Shown piece by piece: positions 9,251 through 19,700 of a stretch of DNA of 64,000 nucleotides. Each line of letters starts with the position of its first letter. Position 1 is the stretch's first letter. The notes beneath the pieces were generated by a model. It saw only the letters and a list, made by a program, of their open reading frames with translations, was not told the DNA's origin and did not search any database. The position numbers and the translations under genes are program-made. This stretch comes from Sacculina carcini. Lineage: Eukaryota > Arthropoda > Thecostraca > Sacculinidae. The DNA lies in assembly GCA_916048095.2 (NCBI GenBank), contig OU696583.1:4824750-4888749 (forward strand). The letters run 5' to 3'.

Positions 9251-12200
9251 TGAGGCAGGCGTGTAACTCTGTGAATACTCGCCTGCCGCTTTTGCAAGTC
9301 ACAGCCGTCATAAATGAGAAGCCGTATATGTTCATCGTGGACACGGGCGCGGCGGTATCAGTAATACCCCCGACAATCGTGTCACCAGCTACAGTTGAAC
9401 CGAGCGCGGTGAGCATCAGGTCGGCAGGTGGGCAACCAATACAACTTTACGGCGAGGTTCGTTTGAAGGTTGGTCTACGCTGTCTCCGTCGTCAGTTGTA
9501 CTGGACTTTTATCGTCGCTGACGTCACGCAAGCTCTTCTCGGCCAGGATTTTTTGGCCCATTTTGACTTGATCGTGGATTGTCGTCGGCGCAGCATTCGC
9601 GATTCTAGCACAGATTTATCTGTTCAATGCTCAGTTTCTTCTGTGAACACATGCGGTGTTGTTGTCAACGATGCAGCTGATGTTCCTCCGAGTGTGCAGC
9701 TGCTGCTGTCGAAATTTCCGTGTCTCATCTCGCCGTCTCAGCATCCACCGACAGCAAATACATCAGCTGTTTCGCACACCATCGATACGGGCAGCTCTGC
9801 ACTAACGTTCGCTTCGCCACGCCGCCTCAACCCGCAGCGAGAAGCGGCAGCGCGTCAAGTCTTCGACCAGCTGCTTGAACAAGGTATAGTGCGTCCGTCG
9901 AAGTCTCCGTGGGCTTCACCGCTCCATCTTGTTCCGAAACGAAGCCCGGGCGAGTGGCGTGTGACGGGTGACTACCGCGCTCTCAATAGCATCACAGTCC
10001 CCGACCGCTACCCGCTGCCGCATATACATGCGGTGGCGTCGCGAATACACGCCAAGACGGTGTTCAGTAAGCTTGATCTGGTGCGCGCCTTTTATAATAT
10101 TCCGATGGCACCAAGCGACATTGAAAAAACGGCGGTCACAACACCGTTTGGGCTATTTGAGTACCTGTTTATGCCTCTTGGTCTGCGTAACAGTGGAGCC
10201 ACTTTCCAGAGGTTCATGGACTCCATCTTTAGCCACTTGTCCTGTGTTTTTGTATATCTTGATGATATCATCATTTTTTCCGAGTCTGCAGATCGACATG
10301 TTTCTGACCTCACCGATGTTTTCCGCGTCCTCAGTTCGCACAAACTTCGTATCGCCGCCAACAAATGCGAATTTTCCAAGACGTCGATAGATTTCCTCGG
10401 GCACACCATCAGTGGTGAGGGCATCGTCCCGCCGAAGCACAGAGTTGAGGCCATTCAGGCATTTCCTCTGCCAAAGGATACTGCGGGATTGCGTAGATTT
10501 CTAGGCATGGCCGGGTTTTATCGCCGTATGGTCCCGCACTTTTCAGAGATATCGCACCCTTTGTCGGAAATGTTGCGAAAATGCCAGAAGAATGCTGCGG
10601 TTGTGTGGTCCGAGGAAGGAGAAGCTGCATTCGACGCAGTGAAACAAGCTCTGGCAACCGCATGTTTGTTGGCAGCTCACCATCCGACTGCGTCCGACTA
10701 CCACCTGGTCACAGATTGTTCCGCGCACGCTGCTGGCGCCGCTCTGCACCAGGTAGTGGATGGTACGCCTCACGTGATCGGTTTCTTTTCTAAGAAATTA
10801 TCGCACGCACAGCAGCAGTACGCTGCTTTCGACCGCGAGCTGCTGGCAGCATACATGGCCGTTTTGCACTTTAAGCACACGATACAAGGCGGCCGTACCA
10901 TCTTGTTCACCGACCACAAGCCTTTGGTCGGTGCTTTTCACAGTCGTCGCCCCGCCAAGCTGGATCGCCAGCAGCGCCATCTCGCGGTGCTCACTGAATA
11001 CGTGGCCGACCTGCACTTCATCAGGGGCGCAGATAATGTCGTCGCGGACTGCCTATCGCGCGCAGCGTGCAGTATCGCCGTGGACGCGTGGGATCTGCCG
11101 GCTCTGGCGGCTTCACAGGCCGCTGATCCGGACATGTGTGTCGCACAGCACTCTCTGAAGCCTTTTCCCGTGAGCGGCGACCACATGTTGTACTGCGAGA
11201 CGTCACAGGGCCACCCGCGTCCGTATGTGCCACTGTCTCACAGACGCGCCATTTTCACCAGCCTGCACAACACGGCTCACCCTGGCAAAAGAGCCAGTGT
11301 GACACTCGTGAAATCCCGCTATTTCTGGCCGTCGTTGGTGCGAGATGTGCAGTGCTGGGTGACCGAGTGTCTTGCTTGTCAGGAAAGTAAAATTCACCGA
11401 CATACCAAGCCACCCCCAACGCCATTTTTTCGCGTCGGGCGGACGGTTTGAAACCGTTCACATCGACATCGTGGGCCCGCTGCCTCCGCAGGTTATGCGC
11501 GGCCACCCGTTTTCCAACGCTTTCCGCTATCTGTTGACGTGTGTTGACCGCGCTACACGCTGGGTCGAGGCCGTACCGCTGGTTGACTGCACCGCAGAAA
11601 CGATTGCGAGGGCTTTCGTTAATTCGTGGGTCTCACGTTTCGGTGTACCGCTTTTTGTCGTAACCGACCGCGGTCCGCAATTTGAGTCTGACCTCTTCAG
11701 AGAGCTCTCCAATACCATCGGCTTTCACAGATTGCGCACGACGGCTTACCATCCACAGAGCAATGGTTTTATCGAGCGCCGACATCGGGTACTCAAGGCA
11801 TCTATCCGAGCGCGACGTCAAGAATGGCTCGATGCACTGCCAATCGTACTCATGGGCATGCGGATGCTTCCTTCGTGCCATGGTTTGTCTCCCTTCAGTG
11901 CGGTGACCGGCACTGAGTTGATGTGCCCGCGAATCGCTCTCGACGACACCGACTCTGCAGACAACCAACGTGGTTTTGTTCGAGAGCTGGCGATAAGGAT
12001 GTCGGAGATGGATTTCCGATCAATGTCTGCTGGTACAAGGCATGGGCAATCGCAGGAGTACGTTCCATCCCAACTGGAGCACTGTTCACACGTGTGGATC
12101 CGGGTGGACCGGGTGCGGCATTCGCTGGAGGCTCCGTACAGCGGGCCATATCGTGTGGTGCATCGTGGCCCGGCAGTTTTTACTGTCGAGCTGCCATCAG

Positions 12201-12433
12201 GATTGACCGAGACCGTCTCTGTCGCCCGGCTGAAGCCGGCCGTCCTACCGGTAAGGTCACACCATGTAGCACCACATCACGCTGACACTGCTGACACCAC
12301 GCCCAAGACTCAAGCGCCGGCTGACGTCTCACCTCAGTCAGAAGAACCGAGCAGGCATCACGATACTCGCGTGAAGACGCGCAGCGGTCGAACTGTTCGT
12401 TTTCGGCGAGAACCACAGTTTTTCTATTTTTGA
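9250..12433 (+). pseudogene. pol: Pol region of the young Gypsy (fossil part)
   Basis: Domain order: aspartic protease (FIVDTGAAVSVIP), RT (WASPLHLVPKRSPGEWR, FSKLDLVRAFYNIPM, FGLFEYLFMPLGLRN, VYLDDIIIFS), RNase H (TDCSAHAAGAALHQV, FDRELLAAYMAV, NVVADCLSR), integrase zinc domain (HNTAHPGKR, C-x2-C), integrase core (HIDIVGPLP, VTDRGPQFES, HPQSNGFIERRHR), and a C-terminal part (SGPYRVVHRGPAVF) ending in a short basic tail. The catalytic Asp-Asp of RT and the D, D, E of integrase are visible. About one break in the region. Confidence 0.85.
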
Positions 12434-13202
12434 TTCCATTGTTGTTGAGATGTTTGCATACGATTGTTGTTAGGTGTAAATTTTGTATGCTCATGTTACG
12501 CTCACATGCACACGGAGAGGCATGTATATTTATGATTGCGCGTGTGTATATCACTTATTTATAGATGTGTACGCATACGCTGGTTTACGCGTGTGTGTGC
12601 ACATTATTGTATGCGTACAACTGTTGTGTGCGTACTAACGTGTTTGCATTTGTTACATTGTACCTGTTTTTGCGAGTATATAGTGAACTTGTCTTATTTT
12701 ATTGTTGTGTGCGTACATGATATTTCCTGGCTGGTGTACGTACGGATCATAGATGTACGGACTTGTGTGCTTATTTCTAGTGTTATGCATTTCATGTGTT
12801 GATACCAGCTGTTCTTACGTTCAGTTTTTGTACGGGAACTTCATGTTTTTTTGTGTGTTTCAAGGTTCCACTCTTTGTTCAGTGTATTGTTGCCCGAGAA
12901 TTCTAGTTCCGGGATTTCTCGTGTCGGTAGTTGCATTCAACTTATCGTTCGTTGTAGTTTTTTTTCACAAGTATATATTTTTCCAGGACCGTTTACATGT
13001 TCGTCTTGTGACTTTTCACAACTTCGTCCATGTTTCTTCCGTATCCTGGTTTGAAATGCTCCGCATCAATGGTTTGAAATGTTCCGTCGAACCGCATCAC
13101 ATCATCATTGTTTTCGTTCATCGTTTTTCTCTTTTCGTTCCGTTCTAGATTTGTATCCTGTTTTTTTTTTGCTGGTAGCTCCGCTTCTGGGGGAGGGAGT
13201 CG
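12434..13202 (+). other. 3' non-coding region and polypurine tract of the young Gypsy
   Basis: GT-rich sequence between pol and the 3' LTR with many TGTGTACG-like runs; no gene seen. The last bases (CTTCTGGGGGAGGGAGTCG) are the polypurine tract that primes plus-strand synthesis in this family. Confidence 0.7.
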
Positions 13203-13631
13203 TGTGGTGACGTTGTTTAATTTGGAGTGGTTGCGACGCATATAAGCGTTATGCGACAATTGCGCTGTTCATTGTTATGTTTTATGTTTTGAGTACTGTG
13301 AGTTGTTTTAGTATAAATTGATGTAATGTTATATTATATTTTCATTGTAATTACTATTAGTTTTCTTTTGTATTATTTAATGTTAGTGCGTATTTAAATA
13401 TGTTCTTGTGCTGTGTGGGCCACTCTCGGCTTTATGATTGGTCCACGTCTGACCTGTCGCTGGCGTGGCACCTGATTGGTCCACGTCAGCAATGACCTAG
13501 GAGTATGAAGTTAGACGCCGCTTGCACACATAGCATTTGTTCAATTGTGCCTTGGTCACGCTTTGGTGTCGGACATAATATATGTGCGTAATAGTTAGTG
13601 AATGCTGGTTTTTCTGTAGCTAATCGCTACA
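13203..13631 (+). repeat. 3' LTR of the young Gypsy
   Basis: 429 bp, same length and ends as the 5' LTR, followed directly by the target duplication GCTC. Confidence 0.95.
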
Positions 13632-14108
13632 GCTCGTTCGCGCCCGGCTATCTACGCTTCGCTGACGCTCACCGACGACAGATCCTGCTTTCTGCTAAAG
13701 CTGAGTGTTCCTTGAGTTATATTTCAGTTGTTTTATTATTATATTTGATTTAGCGTTATTTTGATTTTTCATTACTCGTTTTGTTCATTGATAATATTTG
13801 CGTTTTTAAAGGCGGATATTTTCTTCTTGCGAGCTCATTCATTCACTTCTAAGACTGTTTAAGTCAATTAATCTTTCTTTTGTTTCAGGTTATATATTTG
13901 AATATTTATATTTTGTATCTGAATGTGATTGAGAATCAGGGTTCGCAACCATAGTTGCTTTGCAATCTTCCTGCTGAATTCTCTCATCACATTCTTTTTC
14001 GTCACTTTTCAGTTCAGTTTGTATATTATTTAATTTAACTTTGTCTATAAATATAAGTGTTGTTCATGGATATATGTATTATTTTCTGCCTCATGTCTGT
14101 TTTAGCCC

Positions 14109-14176
14109 GGGAAAACCGGCCGTTAGCCGTCGGGGCTACCGGCCGTTAGCCCTGACGGCTAACGGCCGGTTTTCCC
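14109..14176 (+). promoter_or_regulatory. Strong 30-bp-stem hairpin in LINE 5' region
   Basis: Bases 14109-14138 and 14147-14176 are inverted repeats of 30 bp with one mismatch and an 8-nt loop (CCGGCCGT). The arms are GC-rich and contain CCGGCCGTTAGCC, which also recurs as a direct copy across the loop. It lies 87 bp before the LINE start codon at 14264, so in RNA it would be a very stable leader structure. Confidence 0.85.
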
Positions 14177-14263
14177 GTTTTCCGTCAGCGCCCAGCTCTT
14201 TCCTCGCACTGAGGTGCCAACTAATTCTGTGTCGCTCTCATACTCTGTCTTTGTGGTCGCCCA

Positions 14264-15320
14264 TTGGACATTTTGCCTTGCGATATGTGTGTCTTTGCCT
14301 TGCGATATGTGTTTGCCTTGCGATATGTGTTTCTAGTGTTTTTCTTGTTGTGTGTGTATTTGTGTGTATGTTTGCTTTGTATTGTGTGTGCTGTGTGCTT
14401 GTTTTTTGTTGTGACATTTCGTATACATGTGTTATGTGTTGTGTTTTTGTGCTCGCATGCGTCGTGCATTATGTGTTTATTTGAATGTCTGCTTTGCGTT
14501 GTGTGTGTGCCTTCTCACACCGTGGATTTGTCGTTTCTGCTGATGATGTGTGGCGATGTTGAAATGAATCCCGGTCCTGCTCGACCACAAAAACGATTTT
14601 CAAATATACTTTTTGCCAACATCAGGGGCTTATATAAGAACAACAGAGATTTGACAGCAGCCAGTCGCTCCAAGGACATCGTTATCTGTGCCGAAACGCT
14701 TGTGTCCGATTATCGGTACCAATCTGAGCTCTTGATGCCAGGTTTCAGTAAGCCATTGCTAATCAAACGTGACTCAAAAAACAGGCGGCGTGGCATGGCA
14801 GTGTACGTACGCAAAGGCTTTTCAGCAACGAGAGTTACAGCGCACGACTGCACTTGTCATGAAGTTATGCTGCTGCGTGTCAACACCGCCTTGATGAATT
14901 TTTACATCTTTGGAGCCTACCGAAATCCAGACAGTAACGACTCTATCTACGAATGTCTCTTGTCAGCCATGTCAACAATTCAGGAGAAGGACATCAAGTC
15001 AGCATTTGTATTTGTGTGAGACATGAACGCCCATCACCGTGAGTGGCTCTTGTCGACATCTCCTACAGACGCTCATGGTAGAGCAGCATATGATTTCTGC
15101 AACATTTCTGGCTGCTCCCAAATGGTGTCCGGTCCCACACATCAAGCGGGAAACTGTTTGGACTTGGTTATGACAGACGTCTCAGATATCGTGAGTGTAA
15201 ACTTGGAAGCTCCAATAGGAAGTTCAGACCAAGTTCATTACCAAGTGCAAGTGACGGTGTTCGTGCAAATCGAATCCAGCGTACCAGCCAAACGCTCCAG
15301 GCGACATACGCACATACATC
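14264..15320 (+). pseudogene. LINE ORF: hydrophobic leader, 2A-like motif, APE endonuclease
   Basis: Start ATG at 14264. Residues 1-92 are dominated by Leu, Val, Cys and Phe (several potential membrane or signal segments). They are followed by MMCGDVEMNPGP at 14543-14578, which fits the 2A consensus D-V/I-E-x-N-P-G-P; the Gly/Pro skipping point is between 14575 and 14576. The apurinic-like endonuclease then starts at once (NILFANIRGLYKNN, then ICAETLV) and continues with DMNAHHREWL, GPTHQAGNCLDLVMTDV and GSSDQVHY. One in-frame TGA at 15017-15019 stands where the family has Gly before DMNAHH, and the SDH motif reads SDQ, so this copy is inactive. The frame is lost near 15320. Tandem GCCTTGCGATATGTGT copies at 14275-14330 encode repeated ALRYV in the leader. 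Confidence 0.82.
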
Positions 15321-15323
15321 AAC

Positions 15324-16708
15324 TGTACATAGTGAACCGCCGGAAACGCACACACACAAACACACCAATTGCTGCATACATTGCTTATTTGATATATAAA
15401 CTCGATGTTTTATATAGTCGCTAGACAGTCTTGACAGGGCTACTCTCTGTGGCTGGCTCACTCTTGCCTTTTGCGCGCGCGTTATTCTTTTGTACCCATC
15501 TTGCGTTCTTGCCTTGACAATCTTGTTGTCTGTATCGTTGTTCACAGACTGCCTTGTCATCATTGTTCTCGTGGTGCTTATGATTGCTATTGTTTAGTAA
15601 TTGATTGTAATAGATTTTGTGTGTGTGTATTAATCTTGTGTTTAACTGGTGGCCATTCGCCACAAGTGGTGACCCTTTGTTTTTTGGACACGTTTATTGC
15701 TGTAATGATTTCTTCACAGGTTTTTTCTTGACTTGTGATAACTTGTTCGTTACAGGATTGTTAACCTTTGCTGTTCGCAAATTTCGTTGTTTGACTTATT
15801 TTCAGCTTACTTGACGCACTCAATTGCGTTGGTAGTTAGCGTCTTTCGTTATCCAGTTGAAAGTTTTGTTTTGTTTTTTTCGCTGTTCGTTATTGTCATT
15901 TTAATTTCCTTGTTTGTTTTACACAATGTCTTCCGATAAGCCCGCTGTGGTCGGCCCACCTCCGCCCTTCGGTGAGGATAATTCAAACATCTGGATTATT
16001 CAACTTAACTTGTATTTCAAATGGGCACAAATCAGCGACCAGGAGACTATGATCCAGACAGCAGCATCTCTACTGCCAGCCCATCACGTCATGGAGTTTG
16101 TCGATCTGATCCGCAATCCTCCAGCTGACTGCTACACTCAGCTGTGCGCAGCCCTGCAATCGCGACTCGACAAATCAATGGCGGAAAAGCTCAGGTCAGT
16201 GCTCGCCACCCAAGAGCTCGGGGGCCGTAAACCAACACAGTTGTTACGGCATCTGCGAGAACAAACATCACTATACGTGCAGGACGATGAGTCTGTACTC
16301 ATAAGGCAGATTTTCTTGCAGGCAATGCCCGAGTCAGCAACACCTTTCTTGCAGTTTCTACCTCCAAGCACACCCCTGGATACACTGGCAGAAACCGCAG
16401 ATCGAGTAGTTTCATCACTCCCTCATGAACGATCAATCATTAGCACGGTGAGTGAAAAGCTACGCAACACAACCAGCTCGAATGCAGTTTCAGATCAGAG
16501 CTGCACACAATGCACGACCACCGCGAACGAACTGGCGGCCTTGAAACTTCAGCTGGACGACATTCAGCGCCACCTAAGACGGCTCTCGATCGAACCACAC
16601 CGCCGCTCTCGTTCGGTCTCAAGTGAACAGAGGCGTTCTCAGTCACGAGAACTCACATCGCGCCAAGACTCCACCGCAGGTATGTGCTGGTACCACGAGA
16701 AATTCGGA
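15324..16708 (+). mobile_element. CsRn1-like Gypsy 5' end: LTR, PBS, Gag (fossil)
   Basis: Probable LTR about 15324-15664 (begins TGTACATAG, ends CGCCACA; the start is uncertain), primer-binding site at 15667 (TGGTGACCC), then Gag from the ATG at 15926. Gag shows the same blocks as the 43.9-kb and 55.8-kb copies: VGPPPPFGEDN, IWIIQLNLYF, ASLLPAHHVMEF, then PESATPFLQFLPP, and the start of the CHCC motif (CWYHEKFG). The satellite begins in the middle of that motif near 16708 and the rest of the element is gone. Gag is open as far as it goes. Confidence 0.85.
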
Positions 16709-19700
16709 AATTGACCGAAGTCGGTCATTTTTGACACTTGTGCACACAAGTTCGACTGACATCGCAAAGATGTCAAAATTGACCGAAATCGGCATTTTCG
16801 ATACTTGTCTACACATATGTCATTGACATCCCGAAAGCATAAAAATTGACCGAAATCGGTCATTTTCGATACTTGTGCACACAAGTTCGACTGACATCGC
16901 AAAAACGTCAAAATTGACAGAAATCCGTCATTTACGATACTTGTCTACACATATGTCATTGACATCCCGAAAGCATAAAAATTGATCGAAATCGGTCATT
17001 TTCGATACTTGTGCACACAAGTTCGACTGACATCGCAAAAACGTCAAAATTGACAGAAATCCGTCATTTACGATACTTGTCTACACATATGTCATTGACA
17101 TCCCGAAAGCATCAAAATTGACCGAAATCGGTCATTTTCGATACTTGTGCACACTAGTTCGACTGACATCGCAAATACGTCAAAATTGACCGAAATTGGT
17201 CATTTTCGATACTTGTGCACACGAGTTCCACTGAAATTGCAAAAACGTCAAAATTGACCGAAATCGGTAATTTTCGATACTTGTGCACACAAGATCCACT
17301 GACATCGCAAAGACGTCAAAATTGACCGAAATCGGTCATTTTCGATACTTGTCTACACATATGTCATTGACATCCCGAAAGCATCAAAATTGACCGAAAT
17401 CGTTCATTTTCCATACTTGTGCACACAAGTTCGACTGACATCGCAAAAACGTCAAAATTGACCGAAATCGGTCATTTTCGATACTTGTCTACACATATGT
17501 CATTGACATCCCGAAAGCATCAAAATTGACCGAAATCGGTCATTTTCGATACTTGTGCACACGAGTTCCACTGAAATCGCAAAAAACGTCAAAATTGACC
17601 GAAATCGGTCATTTTCGATACTTGTGCACACGAGTTCCACTGAAATCGCAAAAACTTCAAAATTGACCGAAATCGGTCATTTTCGATACTTGTCAACACA
17701 TATGTCAATGACATCCCGAAAGCATCAAATTTGACCGAAATCGGTCATTTTCGATACTTGTGCACACAAGCTCGACTGACAGCGCAAAAACGTCAAAATT
17801 GACAGAAATTGGTCATTTTCGATACTTGTCTACACGTATGTCCTTGGCATTTCCGAAAACCTCAAAATTGACCGAAATCGGTCATTTTCGATACTTGTCT
17901 ACACATATGTCATTGACATCCCGAAAGCATCAAAATTGACCGAAATCACAAGTTCGACTGACATCGCAAAAACGTCAAAATTGACCGAAATCGGTCATTT
18001 TCGATGCTTGTGAACACGTATGTCACTGACATCCCGAAAACGTCAAAATTGACCGAAATCGGTCATTTTCGATACATGACTACTTGTGCACACAAGTTCG
18101 ACTGACATCGCAAAGATGTCAAAATTGACCGAAATCGGTCATTTTCGATACTTGTCTACACATATGTCATTGACATCCCGAAAGCATCAAAATTGACCGA
18201 AATCACAAGTTCGACTGACATCGCAAAAACGTCAAAATTGACCGAAGTCGGTCATTTTCGATGCTTGTGAACACGTATGTCACTGACATCCCGAAAACGT
18301 CAAAATTGACCGAAATCGGTCATTTTCGATACATGACTACTTGTGCACCCTAGTTCGACTGACATCGCAAATACGTCAAAATTGACCGAAATTGGTCATT
18401 TTCGATACTTGTGCACATGAGTTCCACTGAAATCGCAAAAACGTCCAAATTGACCGAAATCGGTAATTTTCGATACTTGTGCACACAAGATCCACTGACA
18501 TCGCAAATACGTCAAAATTGACCGAAATTGGTCATTTTCGATACTTGTGCACACGAGTTCCACTGAAATCGCAAAAACGTCAAAATTGACCGAAATCGGT
18601 CATTTTCGATACTTGTACACACAAGATCCATTGACATCGCAAAGACGTCAAAATTGACCGAAGTCGGTCATTTTCGATACTTGTGCACACGAGTTCCACT
18701 GAAATCGCAAAAACGTCAAAATTGACCGAAATCGGTCATTTTCGATACTTGTGCACACAAGATCCACTGACATCGCAAAAACGTCGAAATTGACCGAAAT
18801 TGGTCATTTTCGATACTTGTGCACACGAGTTCCACTGAAATCGCAAAAACGTCAAAATTGACCGAAATCGGTAATTTTCGATACTTGTGCACACAAGATC
18901 CACTGACATCGCAAATACGTCAAAATTGACCGAAATTGGTCATTTTCGATACTTGTGCACACGAGTTCCACTGAAATCGCAAAAACGTCAAAATTGACCG
19001 AAATCGGTAGTTTTCGAGACTTGTACACACAAGATCCACTGACATCGCAAATACGTCAAAATTGACCGAAATTGGTCAATTTCGATACTTGTGCACACGA
19101 GTTCCACTGAAATCGCAAAAACGTCAAAATTGTCCGAAATCGGTAGTTTTCGAGACTTGTACACACAAGATCCATTGACATCGCAAAGACGTCAAAATTG
19201 ACCGAAATTGGTCATTTTCGATACTTGTGCACACGAGTTCCACTGAAATCGCAAAAACGTCAAAATTGACCGAAATCGGTAATTTTCGATACTTGTGCAC
19301 ACAAGATCCACTGACATCGCATATACGTCAAAATTGACCGAAATTGGTCATTTTCGATACTTGTGCACACGAGTTCCACTGAAATCGCAAAAACGTCAAA
19401 ATTGACCGAAATCGGTAATTTTCGATACTTGTGCACACAAGATCCACTGACATCGCAAAGACGTCAAAATTGACCGAAATCGGTCATTTTCGATACTTGT
19501 CTACACGTATGTCATTGACATCCCGAAAACATCAAAATTGACCGAAATCGTTCATTTTCCATACTTGTAAACACAAGTTCGACTGACATCGCAAAAACGT
19601 CAAAATTGACCGAAAGCGGTCATTTTCGATACTTGTGCACACGAGTTCCACTGAAATCGCAATTCGTCAAAATTGACCGAAATCGGTAGTTTTCGAGACT

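Larger units (their letters stand above)
7719..13631 (+). mobile_element. Young Ty3/Gypsy element, nearly whole (fossil)
   Basis: A 5913-bp element with two 429-bp LTRs, a 4-bp target duplication GCTC (7715-7718 and 13632-13635), a primer-binding site starting at 8150 (TGGTGCCCCGAG), Gag, a protease-RT-RNase H-integrase pol, about 750 bp of 3' non-coding sequence and a polypurine tract at about 13188-13202. Gag ends in the CHCC pattern (C-x2-H-x9-C-x3-C) that is characteristic of the CsRn1 group. By eye the LTRs differ at about one position, so insertion is very recent. It looks nearly whole, with about one break in pol. It interrupts the 5' region of the 2A-bearing LINE. Confidence 0.93.
13636..15320 (+). 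mobile_element. APE-type LINE, 5' half, with 2A-like motif
   Basis: A non-LTR retrotransposon of the CR1/jockey-like (APE endonuclease) group. It comprises a 5' untranslated part (13636-14263, continuing leftward to about 7621 beyond the inserted Gypsy), a hairpin at 14109-14176 and an open frame from 14264 with a hydrophobic leader, a 2A-like motif and the endonuclease. RT is absent: the LINE stops near 15320, where a Gypsy LTR begins. The nearer 3' partner is not in the window. The clade cannot be fixed without RT. Confidence 0.8.

Noticed and set aside
12536-13148. Cys/Val-rich frames after the young Gypsy pol
   Set aside because: GT-rich non-coding DNA; an envelope gene was considered, but no signal, cleavage or fusion motif is seen.
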